Below are positions 24,377 through 30,960 of a stretch of 36,322 bases of DNA, one piece after another. The first letter of the stretch is position 1. Each line of letters starts with the position of its first letter. Under the pieces are notes generated by a model. It searched no databases, had not been told where the DNA came from, and saw nothing but the letters and a program-made list of their open reading frames with translations. Position numbers and translations under genes: made by a program. This DNA is from Bacillota bacterium (lineage in GTDB: Bacteria; Bacillota; Clostridia; Christensenellales; UBA1242), in assembly GCA_009780375.1 (NCBI GenBank), contig WRAD01000009.1, positions 1 to 36,322 on the forward strand, given 5' to 3'.

Positions 24377-24577
24377 CTAATTCCCCTCATCATCAATTAT
24401 TGCCGAAACAGGACACATTCCAACACATGCTTCGCAATAAATACATGTTTCGCGGGTTACATGATATTCGTTCGCAACGTCTTTTGTATCATCATGATAA
24501 ATTGCTCCAACCGGACATATACTCTCGCATGCCCCGCATGCAATACAATCTTCGGTAATTTTAACTTTCTTTGACAT
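24377..24577 (-). CDS. 2[4Fe-4S] ferredoxin
   Basis: 66 aa electron carrier with two classical cluster motifs: CIACGACESICPVGAI and CIYCEACVGMCPVSAI (CxxCxxCxxxCP each). Slightly longer than clostridial ferredoxins because of an insertion between the motifs (YHDDTKDVANEYHVTRE). Start has AAGGAG 6 nt upstream, within the end of yqgF; the yqgF stop and this ATG are one base apart, so they are translationally coupled. Its redox partner is not in the window. Confidence 0.95.
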   Translation of the reverse strand: MSKKVKITEDCIACGACESICPVGAIYHDDTKDVANEYHVTRETCIYCEACVGMCPVSAIIDDEGN

Positions 24578-24578
24578 A

Positions 24579-25013
24579 TCATACTCCTTGCTTTACTTTA
24601 TTCAAGTAACTATTTAATATCATGCTTGCCGCTATCTTGTCAACAAGTTCCTTAATCTTTTCTCGCTTTGTAATACCAAGATTAACCTTTATATGTTCTT
24701 CTGCCTCCGCAGAACTGTATCGCTCGTCGTGAAATTCCACACTTACTCCAAGATTTTCTTGTATATTTCTGCCAAATTCTTTTACAACTTGTGACATAGG
24801 TGTTTCGGTTTTTCCATAATTTCGGGTATCAAGTGGCAATCCTAATAATATGATTTCTGGTTTTTGTTCAACAACAAGTATTTCAACCACTTTCAAATTA
24901 TTATTCAAACCTTTGTTGGCAAATACAGTCAAAGGATATGAAATTGTTCCACTTGGATCACTTGCCGCAACCCCAATTCGTTTTAACCCATAATCCAAAC
25001 AAAGTATTTTCAT
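24579..25013 (-). CDS. yqgF: RuvX/YqgF family RNase H-fold nuclease
   Basis: 144 aa. MKILCLDYGLKRIGVAASDP is the family N-terminus with the catalytic aspartate, EIILLGLPLDTRN holds the middle strand and loop, and VEFHDERYSSAEAE the last conserved acidic motif. Family members act in 16S rRNA 5' maturation and have been proposed as Holliday-junction resolvases. First gene of an operon with ferredoxin and DUF1292. The start codon follows an extended -10 (TGATATAAT) by 5 nt without Shine-Dalgarno. Confidence 0.93.
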   Translation of the reverse strand: MKILCLDYGLKRIGVAASDPSGTISYPLTVFANKGLNNNLKVVEILVVEQKPEIILLGLPLDTRNYGKTETPMSQVVKEFGRNIQENLGVSVEFHDERYSSAEAEEHIKVNLGITKREKIKELVDKIAASMILNSYLNKVKQGV

Positions 25014-25018
25014 AAACG

Positions 25019-25024
25019 ATTATA
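25019..25024 (-). promoter_or_regulatory. Extended -10 of yqgF operon (leaderless)
   Basis: Minus strand TGATATAAT ends 5 nt before the ATG at 25013. No clear -35. Confidence 0.6.
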
Positions 25025-25058
25025 TCATCCATGATAAAGAAAAATTTCAAATTAGGTA

Positions 25059-25090
25059 TTGACAATATATATATATATATATTGTATAAT
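25059..25090 (+). promoter_or_regulatory. Lipoprotein promoter with an (AT)9 tract in the spacer
   Basis: TTGACA at 25059-25064 and TATAAT at 25085-25090 are both perfect but 20 nt apart, longer than the optimal 17. Eighteen of the 20 spacer bases are (AT)9. Loss of one repeat unit would give 18, close to optimal. Confidence 0.7.
25062..25085. repeat. (AT)9 microsatellite inside a 24-bp perfect palindrome
   Basis: ACAA, nine AT units, TTGT. The palindrome overlaps the promoter spacer and could also be an operator. Confidence 0.85.
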
Positions 25091-25101
25091 TCTATTATCC
25101 C

Positions 25102-25122
25102 ACCTAGACTAAAGAGTCAGGT
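25102..25122 (+). other. Hairpin in the lipoprotein mRNA leader
   Basis: ACCT-a-GACT pairs with AGTC-AGGT around AAAG. A second short GCC/GGC hairpin at about 25134-25145 holds the Shine-Dalgarno AAAGGGG. No known riboswitch class was recognised. Confidence 0.4.
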
Positions 25123-25154
25123 AAAATCTTAAAGAGCCGAAAGGGGCAAAAAAC

Positions 25155-25694
25155 ATGAATCAAAAAAGGAGAAAGTATGTAGCAATTCTAATGGTGACAC
25201 TGGGTCTGGTTGTATTGTTTACCGCATGTGGCAACAATGAAACAGATCAGGCACTCACCGACGCACTTGTACTAATCGAATCCCAGCAACAGATTATCAA
25301 CGTACAAACATCAAGGCTTGAGGCACTTGAAGAAAACGTTGAGAATCTTGATCAGGCACTTGAGACACTTGCATCTTTGCAATGGCAATTTCCAATCTTC
25401 CATGAGGGCATAACAAGTTACATTCGTTGGCATCTTACTGAATGTGATGTTCCAATGATTGATGCTTATGCTTGGATGGAAACAGTCTGGACACGCGAAG
25501 AAATCATTGATTACGCAATGTTGTCAATCCAACAAGTTGCATTGCTAGAAGGAATTGAACCTCTCACGATGTTTAGAATGTTGTTGGATGAAAGATCATC
25601 TTGGGAAGAATATGCTCATATGGGTTCAAGAAGTGAATTGGGGATAATAAACGCCGTCATTCTTGGAACAAGTGAACTCGGATTTGGAATGTGA
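25155..25694 (+). CDS. Putative lipoprotein with coiled-coil segment
   Basis: 179 aa. The signal sequence ends in VLFTACGNN, a plausible lipobox with the lipidated cysteine at about residue 26. Then a coiled-coil-like helix (ALVLIESQQQIINVQTSRLEALEENVENLDQALETL), and a C-terminal globular part (EGITSYIRWHLTECDVPM, DERSSWEEYAHMGSRSEL). No family recognised. It has its own promoter with a dinucleotide repeat and a structured leader, and a strong terminator. A surface location is inferred from the lipobox. Confidence 0.75.
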   Translation: MNQKRRKYVAILMVTLGLVVLFTACGNNETDQALTDALVLIESQQQIINVQTSRLEALEENVENLDQALETLASLQWQFPIFHEGITSYIRWHLTECDVPMIDAYAWMETVWTREEIIDYAMLSIQQVALLEGIEPLTMFRMLLDERSSWEEYAHMGSRSELGIINAVILGTSELGFGM

Positions 25695-25713
25695 TTACAA
25701 AATTGATTCTAGT

Positions 25714-25744
25714 AAAAATCTCGCCAGTAAAGGCGAGATTTTTT
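25714..25744. terminator. Bidirectional terminator between lipoprotein and ftsL-like gene
   Basis: Twelve-bp stem AAAAATCTCGCC with its complement around AGTAAA, T-run on both strands. Confidence 0.9.
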
Positions 25745-25762
25745 ACAGTCTAGGAATTATAC
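25745..25762 (+). repeat. Solitary post-terminator motif
   Basis: ACAGTCTAGGAATTATAC directly follows the terminator T-run, as at 12227-12244. Confidence 0.7.
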
Positions 25763-25764
25763 CT

Positions 25765-26661
25765 TTATCTAAATATACTATTCATCCAATTACTCAAATT
25801 ACCAAACCAGTTTGAACTTTGATCTGGATTGCCGCCTGGTCTCCATGGCTGTTGCTGTTGCACTCGGTCTGCATTATTCCCAACATATTCAACATTGATG
25901 TTACCGTTCCCGGTATTAACCGAACTTGAATTACCATTTCTATTTGAGTTTAATTGACTATAAAGCTCTGCTGCACGTTCGTTATAAAGTCGATCACGTT
26001 CTGCTTGTGCTTGTGAAAGTTGCGAACTTGTCAATGCATTTTGTGCACGAAGTGATGAGAGTCTTGAGGCAGATGAATTAAGGTTAACAGAGTTAATAAT
26101 AACAAGAACAGTGACAAGTAAAAGTACCGCAAGAAATGTCCCAACAACAATCATGCCTTTGTGGTTAAGTTTGATAACCGATTCACTTGACACTTTTCTT
26201 TTGTGTTCGCGTGTTGATTTTGCAATTGTTTCATGTTCAACTTCCATCTCTACTTCGGCAATTTTAATCGGTTCTGCAATCTGGGTATCTACAAGTTGTA
26301 TGAAATCATTTTGCTCGACAATTAAATTTGGTTTAAAAGGGGAGAATGTTTTGCTTTTTTCAACAACAGATGCCGTGTCGGTAACGTAACTCTCAAACAC
26401 AGGTGTTTCCGTTGTGAACAAGGTTTGTGGTTGCGAAAAAGTTGCTTGTGGTGCTTGTGGTATTGCCTCTGTCACAAATTCGTTATCAGAATATTTGTCT
26501 TTAAAGGTTTCATATGTTCCTGTGTCATATTCTGAAAAAACACTGGTGCTTGACGAGACATCCCAACGAGATGCAATCTCTGAACCAACGCCACCATAGA
26601 GAAGCTCGTTTGCTTCGTCCGTGCCAAATGTTCTTGCCCTTGTTAATGTTGCTGTACTCAT
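25765..26661 (-). CDS. FtsL-like cell-division protein with long N- and C-terminal extensions
   Basis: 298 aa bitopic protein. About 170 cytosolic residues of low complexity, then one membrane helix (MIVVGTFLAVLLLVTVLVIINSV), then a coiled coil (SASRLSSLRAQNALTSSQLSQAQAERDRLYNERAAELYSQLN) and an asparagine/glycine-rich tail. Topology and the position directly after mraZ-rsmH identify it as the FtsL equivalent that joins the divisome with DivIC and DivIB. Sequence conservation is low in this family, so the call rests on context. Usual FtsL proteins are only about 100-130 aa; the N-terminal part is an unusual addition. Shine-Dalgarno GGGGGAG precedes the ATG. Confidence 0.68.
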   Translation of the reverse strand: MSTATLTRARTFGTDEANELLYGGVGSEIASRWDVSSSTSVFSEYDTGTYETFKDKYSDNEFVTEAIPQAPQATFSQPQTLFTTETPVFESYVTDTASVVEKSKTFSPFKPNLIVEQNDFIQLVDTQIAEPIKIAEVEMEVEHETIAKSTREHKRKVSSESVIKLNHKGMIVVGTFLAVLLLVTVLVIINSVNLNSSASRLSSLRAQNALTSSQLSQAQAERDRLYNERAAELYSQLNSNRNGNSSSVNTGNGNINVEYVGNNADRVQQQQPWRPGGNPDQSSNWFGNLSNWMNSIFR

Positions 26662-26701
26662 GACTCCCCCTATCTTTTGTTCAGTATTTTTAATCTAATG
26701 G

Positions 26702-27652
26702 TCAAACTATTTTCTCAACTATCCTTAATTTTGCACTTGCACTTCGTGAATTTCGTTGTATTTCTTCGTTTGTCGGTAAAATAGGTTTTTTTGTAATAAT
26801 CTTGACTCTTGCTTTATGTCCGCATATGCATTTAGGTGTTTTGGGTGGACAAAGGCAATTACTCTCAAGTTTTTTAAATACCTGCTTAACAATTCTGTCT
26901 TCAAGGCTGTGAAAAGAAATTATCGCAAGTCGGCCTTTTGGTTGTAATACTTCTATCGCCCTTGGGATAAATTCTTCAAGTGCCTCAAGTTCCGCGTTGA
27001 CCGCAATTCTTAATGCCTGAAATGTTCTTTTCGCAGGATGCCCGCCAGTTTTATAATATGACGATGGCACACTGTTAACGCAAATCTTTGCAAGTGCAAG
27101 TGTTGAATTTGCAACAGGTCTTGCGGTAACTATGTTTTTTGCAATTGATTTTGCATATTTTTCTTCTCCAAAGTTTTTAATAAGTTCCGCAAGTTGCTTT
27201 TCACTTAACTCATTGACAAGATGGATTGCTTTCTTTTTTGATTTTATTCCCATCCTCATATCAAGTGGGCCATCAACCATATACGAGAGTCCACGCTCTG
27301 GCGTATCAATTTGATAACTTGAAACACCAATGTCTGCCAAAATTGCGTCTACTTTGCGTAACTTATACGTCTGGAAAATCTTATCAATATTCTTGAAATT
27401 CTCGTTATAAAATTGAAAACCTTTGCCATGTCTTAATCCTTTTAAAAAGTTGGTAATTCGGGTTTGTGCGGTTTCAACCGCAATCATATCTTGATCAATG
27501 CCAATAAATGAACCATTAGGGAGAATTTTTTCAATCATAGCCAAACTGTGTCCACCACCGCCCATAGTGCAATCAATAATACTCATACCAGGTCTCAAAT
27601 CAAGGCCATTAATGACCTCATCAAGCAATACTGGTTCGTGATTAAACTCCAT
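26702..27652 (-). CDS. rsmH: 16S rRNA (cytosine1402-N4)-methyltransferase RsmH
   Basis: About 316 aa. SAM-binding motif DCTMGGGGHS, then GIDQDMIAVETA, LADIGVSSYQID, GLSYMVDGPLDMRM, RTFQALRIAVNAELE and IISFHSLEDRIVK, all typical of RsmH (MraW). It methylates C1402 in the ribosomal P site. The track start at 27682 is replaced by the ATG at 27652 (MEFNHEPVLL), which matches the family and has GAGGAG upstream within the end of mraZ; the genes then overlap by 11 bp. Confidence 0.96.
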   Translation of the reverse strand: MEFNHEPVLLDEVINGLDLRPGMSIIDCTMGGGGHSLAMIEKILPNGSFIGIDQDMIAVETAQTRITNFLKGLRHGKGFQFYNENFKNIDKIFQTYKLRKVDAILADIGVSSYQIDTPERGLSYMVDGPLDMRMGIKSKKKAIHLVNELSEKQLAELIKNFGEEKYAKSIAKNIVTARPVANSTLALAKICVNSVPSSYYKTGGHPAKRTFQALRIAVNAELEALEEFIPRAIEVLQPKGRLAIISFHSLEDRIVKQVFKKLESNCLCPPKTPKCICGHKARVKIITKKPILPTNEEIQRNSRSASAKLRIVEKIV

Positions 27653-28070
27653 GTTTTTGTAACTCCTCCATTGCATTGTCAAAATCTACACCATTAATAT
27701 ACCGGTCGTATTCTTCCTTAGCCCAAATTTCTGCTCGATTTCCAACACCCAAGAACACTATGTCTTTTTTAATCTTTGCAAAATCCCTGAGGTTTTTAGG
27801 CAAAAGACTTCGCCCTTGATTGTCTTCATCAAGCTCAGATGCACTTGAAAATAACATCCGAAGGGGCAGTGAAGAACTTGAATCTGAGAGTGGAACATTT
27901 TCTAACTTTGAAAATAAACTTGTCTCAAGAGTCTCTTTAGAAAAAACAAACAAACAGGAGTTAGTTCCTTTAGTAACCAAAAAATTCTCCCCAAGCCCTA
28001 TTTTAAGCTTTGCAGGAATTCTAACTCGTCCTTTTTGGTCAACCTGATGAAAGTATTCTCCGAATAACAT
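27642..28070 (-). CDS. mraZ: Transcriptional regulator MraZ
   Basis: 142 aa. Two SpoVT-AbrB-type repeats: MLFGEYFHQVDQKGRVRIPAKL and the later SSASELDEDNQGRSLLPKNLRDF, the MraZ pattern. It controls the division and cell-wall cluster by binding repeats ahead of its own operon. First gene of mraZ-rsmH-ftsL. Shine-Dalgarno AAAGGGG is near the ATG. The cluster ends after ftsL; the usual pbpB and mraY genes do not follow here, where an unrelated lipoprotein converges. Confidence 0.95.
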   Translation of the reverse strand: MLFGEYFHQVDQKGRVRIPAKLKIGLGENFLVTKGTNSCLFVFSKETLETSLFSKLENVPLSDSSSSLPLRMLFSSASELDEDNQGRSLLPKNLRDFAKIKKDIVFLGVGNRAEIWAKEEYDRYINGVDFDNAMEELQKHGV

Positions 28071-28156
28071 TCACGCCCCTTTTGTTTGTAAGGTTTTTGC
28101 TAGAAGTAGAAGTTCCCCCAAATAAATTTGCCTCTACCTCTAAGCCACCTTAATTA

Positions 28157-28200
28157 TTTTTATCATAAATCTATTCTTTAGGCAACCACTTTCGACCACT
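28157..28200 (-). promoter_or_regulatory. mraZ promoter with two MraZ-box-like repeats
   Basis: On the minus strand AGTGGT occurs twice with 10-bp spacing (28195-28200 and 28185-28190), matching the style of GTGG-type MraZ operators. The second copy touches a -35 (TTGCCT), followed after 17 nt by a weak extended -10 (TGATAAAAA). The leader is then about 85 nt. Confidence 0.55.
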
Positions 28201-28267
28201 TTTTGTATTAATTTTTATATATCTCTATAATTACTAAAGCAGAATATTTAAATTTTTGTCGAATAAT

Positions 28268-28296
28268 GACATATATTGCAATCAATCACATATATA
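28268..28296 (+). promoter_or_regulatory. Candidate sigma-E promoter of ymxH
   Basis: GACATATA, 13 nt, CATATATA, resembling the sporulation sigma-E consensus (GTCATATT and CATACANT). The -10 ends 6 nt before the ATG at 28303, with no Shine-Dalgarno. Confidence 0.4.
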
Positions 28297-28302
28297 TAAA
28301 AC

Positions 28303-28680
28303 ATGAGCCATGAACTCTCGTTTTGCGAACTTAGGCAAAAACAAGTTATAAATGTAATAGATGGAAAAGTTCTAGGTCGTATTTGCGATGTTGTCTTTTC
28401 AAGACAAAGTGCAAGAGTGCTTGGTTTTGTTGTGCCAGGTGAGAGTGGCTTTTCGTTATTTAAACGCAAAGGGGATGTATTTATTCCATTTGAACGTATT
28501 TGTAAAATTGGTTGTGATGTGGTACTTGTTGAACTCAAACCACTAAATCCACATGTACATGGCGAGCTTGTAGAAATTAACCACCATAATTCATCTTCGC
28601 ATAAATCTCATGGAGGAGGTGGGCATAATTCTCCAAAACGTCCACCTGCAAAGCCAAATTGTACAATACCAAGGGATTAA
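28303..28680 (+). CDS. YlmC/YmxH-type PRC-barrel protein with His-rich tail
   Basis: 125 aa. Residues 1-85 form a PRC barrel like sporulation protein YlmC/YmxH: LSFCELRQKQVINVIDGKVLGRICDVVF, ARVLGFVVPG, FIPFERICKIGCDVVLVEL. A tail rich in histidine, serine and proline (NHHNSSSHKSHGGGGHNSPKRPP) follows, which could bind metal and is not part of the normal family. It stands immediately before the spoIIIA operon, consistent with a sporulation role. No Shine-Dalgarno. Confidence 0.82.
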   Translation: MSHELSFCELRQKQVINVIDGKVLGRICDVVFSRQSARVLGFVVPGESGFSLFKRKGDVFIPFERICKIGCDVVLVELKPLNPHVHGELVEINHHNSSSHKSHGGGGHNSPKRPPAKPNCTIPRD

Positions 28681-28755
28681 TAATTTCGACAAAACTTTTA
28701 TAATCAAGTATAAAAACATAGCAACAAGTCGTTAATAGTTAACTACTTATATAAC

Positions 28756-29697
28756 ATGAACTCGACACAATCTATTGCCAAACTTATCTCGGAAATTTTA
28801 CCAGAACATCTGCGTTCTGCGTTTTCGATATTACCGCATGATAATATTAACGAACTTCGATTGCGAACAAATGCACCTGCAATTGTTTGTGCATTTGGTA
28901 AAAACAGATATCTTACACAAAACGGTCTTTCTAATAATCCACATAACCCAATAATTGTAACCAGGGCGGATATTGAAACAATTATTCACAAAGCAAGCAG
29001 TTATTCAATTTATGCAATTAACGAACAACTTAAACAAGGATTCATTACAATCCGAGGTGGTATTCGGATAGGAATCTGTGGAGAAGTTGTTGTTGAACGT
29101 GGGCAAGTTCTGACAATTAAAAACGTTCAAAGTCTTAATATACGTGTTCCTCACGAAATCAGAGGTTGTTCATATCCTGTTCTAAATTTTATTTTTGAAA
29201 ATCCAAGGCCACTCAGAACTCTTGTTATATCTCCTCCTGGATGTGGAAAAACAACATTTCTTCGCGATCTTGCATGGCAAATTTCTGATAAATATCAACT
29301 GCTTAACACGCTTGTACTTGATGAAAGAGGAGAAATAGCTGCCGCACATCTTGGTGAAAACCAACTTGATGTTGGCGACACAACAGATGTTATAACAGGA
29401 ATTAACAAAGCATTTGGTTTTGAAAATGGTGTCAGAAGCATGCGACCTGACATTATAATAACAGACGAGGTTGCAACAAAATCTGATATAGAAATGCTTA
29501 AACTTGCAACACGATCGGGTGTAGGTGTTATCGCCTCTGTCCATGCATCAGGCATTGATGAAATTCGTACAAAGCCATACTTTTGTGATCTTATAAACGA
29601 ACAGGTATTTGATAGGTATGTTGTTTTGGGCATTGGTGACACACCTGGCAAGGTTCAAGGCGTATATGATAAAAACCTTCGCATGGTTGCAGGTTAA
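28756..29697 (+). CDS. spoIIIAA: Stage III sporulation protein AA (ATPase)
   Basis: 313 aa cytosolic ATPase of the SpoIIIA-SpoIIQ feeding-tube apparatus that links mother cell and forespore, related to secretion ATPases. Walker A is SPPGCGKTTFLRDLA, Walker B RPDIIITDEV, followed by VIASVHASG. The N-terminal part has NELRLRTNAPAIV and GGIRIGICGE, typical for the family. First gene of a complete spoIIIAA-AH operon. Upstream 75 bp contain no clear Shine-Dalgarno; CATAGCAA at 28718 is a weak sigma-E -10 candidate. Confidence 0.95.
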   Translation: MNSTQSIAKLISEILPEHLRSAFSILPHDNINELRLRTNAPAIVCAFGKNRYLTQNGLSNNPHNPIIVTRADIETIIHKASSYSIYAINEQLKQGFITIRGGIRIGICGEVVVERGQVLTIKNVQSLNIRVPHEIRGCSYPVLNFIFENPRPLRTLVISPPGCGKTTFLRDLAWQISDKYQLLNTLVLDERGEIAAAHLGENQLDVGDTTDVITGINKAFGFENGVRSMRPDIIITDEVATKSDIEMLKLATRSGVGVIASVHASGIDEIRTKPYFCDLINEQVFDRYVVLGIGDTPGKVQGVYDKNLRMVAG

Positions 29698-29734
29698 TAT
29701 ACATAACATTTTAAGATCTTTCATTTAATAAGAT

Positions 29735-30232
29735 ATGCAATTGTTTTTACTCGTCGCAATCTTTTGTTCTTTCGTTGTATTAGGCTTTTATATTTACATG
29801 CATTATAAATCTCGCAAAGTTTTTTTTGAAAACCTAATTTCTTTTTGTGACCATCTTTCAATTGAAATCTCATTTAGTAAAAATATAACCTTACAAGTTA
29901 TCGAACGATACTACAAAACCTATTCTCGCCATTTTCAATCTCTTCTACAAGGCTACAGCAATCTTTTAACCGACAAACAAGATATAACCTATCAAAATAT
30001 AACCACACTAATGTGGAATAAACTCAAAGCTCACGAGATTTCAATTATTACTGAATTTTTTTATGAACTTGGCCGACATGGTGCAATAGAAGAGGGTGAA
30101 AAACTTGAAAATAAAAAAATCCAATTTGATGGCTTTCTCAAAAATGCTCAAACTGCACAAAAAAAAGAAGCTTCAATTTATCTCAAAATCTGTATTATCC
30201 TGGGAATTGCTGCGGTGATTTTGCTTATCTAG
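29735..30232 (+). CDS. spoIIIAB: Stage III sporulation protein AB
   Basis: 165 aa. N- and C-terminal membrane helices (LFLLVAIFCSFVVLGFYIYM; IYLKICIILGIAAVILLI) frame a helical soluble domain, the layout of SpoIIIAB, a homologue of type II secretion GspF. FFYELGRHGAIEEGEKLENKKIQF resembles the conserved LGxTDxxxQxK stretch. Placed 37 nt after spoIIIAA. No Shine-Dalgarno is visible before the ATG. Confidence 0.88.
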   Translation: MQLFLLVAIFCSFVVLGFYIYMHYKSRKVFFENLISFCDHLSIEISFSKNITLQVIERYYKTYSRHFQSLLQGYSNLLTDKQDITYQNITTLMWNKLKAHEISIITEFFYELGRHGAIEEGEKLENKKIQFDGFLKNAQTAQKKEASIYLKICIILGIAAVILLI

Positions 30233-30240
30233 GTTTCACT

Positions 30241-30269
30241 GAATAAAAGAAAACTTGATTTCATAATTA
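30241..30269 (+). promoter_or_regulatory. Candidate sigma-E promoter of spoIIIAC
   Basis: GAATAAA, 14 nt, CATAATTA, ending 7 nt before the ATG at 30277. No Shine-Dalgarno is present, so this could be an internal leaderless start in the operon. Confidence 0.35.
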
Positions 30270-30276
30270 TTGTGTA

Positions 30277-30477
30277 ATGGGTGGAATAGATATAATTTTC
30301 AGAATAGCCGCAGTAGGTATCTTGGCCGCAGTGGTTTCAACTGTATTAAAGCAAAGTGGTAAAGATGAACTTGGTACAATAGTATCACTTGCCGCCGTTG
30401 TTATAACGCTTTTAATGGTTATTAATCTTATAGCTGAACTTTTCGGAACGGTGCGTAATTTATTCTCACTTTACTAG
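30277..30477 (+). CDS. spoIIIAC: Stage III sporulation protein AC
   Basis: 66 aa with two membrane helices (IIFRIAAVGILAAVVSTVLKQ and IVSLAAVVITLLMVINLI), the usual length and topology. KQSGKDELGTIVSLAA matches the conserved loop (GRxExA-like). It is related to flagellar FliQ-like export components together with AD. Lies 44 nt after AB and lacks a Shine-Dalgarno. Confidence 0.92.
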   Translation: MGGIDIIFRIAAVGILAAVVSTVLKQSGKDELGTIVSLAAVVITLLMVINLIAELFGTVRNLFSLY

Positions 30478-30499
30478 TGAAACTTGCTAAAATTTAAAT

Positions 30500-30527
30500 T
30501 CTTATTTTGATTGAAAAAACATAATAA
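30500..30527 (+). promoter_or_regulatory. Candidate sigma-E promoter of spoIIIAD
   Basis: TCTTATT, 13 nt, CATAATAA, ending 6 nt before the ATG at 30534. No Shine-Dalgarno. Confidence 0.35.
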
Positions 30528-30533
30528 ATAGTA

Positions 30534-30938
30534 ATGGACATCATGGTTATAATCGGGGTTGCAATTATTACAACTTTTCTTGTTCTTATGGTTAAACCCC
30601 ACAAACCAGAAATCGCAATCCTGCTTGGACTTGGTGGCGGCATCTTGGTTGTTCTTTTGTTTGTAGAACAACTTCAAGGAATTATTCAAAGCATCACTCA
30701 AATTGCAGGTGCAACAGGTATCGGAGGAGACGGCCAAGGTGGGGCAAATATGTTTTCCGCACTTCTCAGAATTATTGGTATAGGATATCTAACAGAATTT
30801 GCCGCAAACATTTGTGAAGATGCAGGTAACACTGCAATGTCGAAAAAAGTTACATTAGCAGGAAAAGTTTTGATACTAGTCCTTGCCCTTCCTATCATAA
30901 ATAATCTTATAGACGTAATCATAAGTGTATTGCCTTAA
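30534..30938 (+). CDS. spoIIIAD: Stage III sporulation protein AD
   Basis: 134 aa with four hydrophobic segments. Typical family stretches are VKPHKPEIAILLGLGGGI, LLRIIGIGYLTEFAANICEDAG and KVTLAGKVLILVLALPIINNLI. Membrane component of the SpoIIIA complex. 56 nt after AC with no Shine-Dalgarno before the ATG; AE follows 22 nt later with a strong one. Confidence 0.94.
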   Translation: MDIMVIIGVAIITTFLVLMVKPHKPEIAILLGLGGGILVVLLFVEQLQGIIQSITQIAGATGIGGDGQGGANMFSALLRIIGIGYLTEFAANICEDAGNTAMSKKVTLAGKVLILVLALPIINNLIDVIISVLP

Positions 30939-30960
30939 GAAGTCGTTTGTGGGAGGGGGA

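Noticed and set aside
25085-25110. Another copy of the TCTAGG motif (CCTAGAC in the lipoprotein leader)
   Set aside because: Only seven bases match and they are explained by the leader hairpin.
25091-25154. Riboswitch (preQ1, c-di-GMP, SAM or guanidine class) in the lipoprotein leader
   Set aside because: No class-specific conserved core could be recognised; only generic hairpins are visible.
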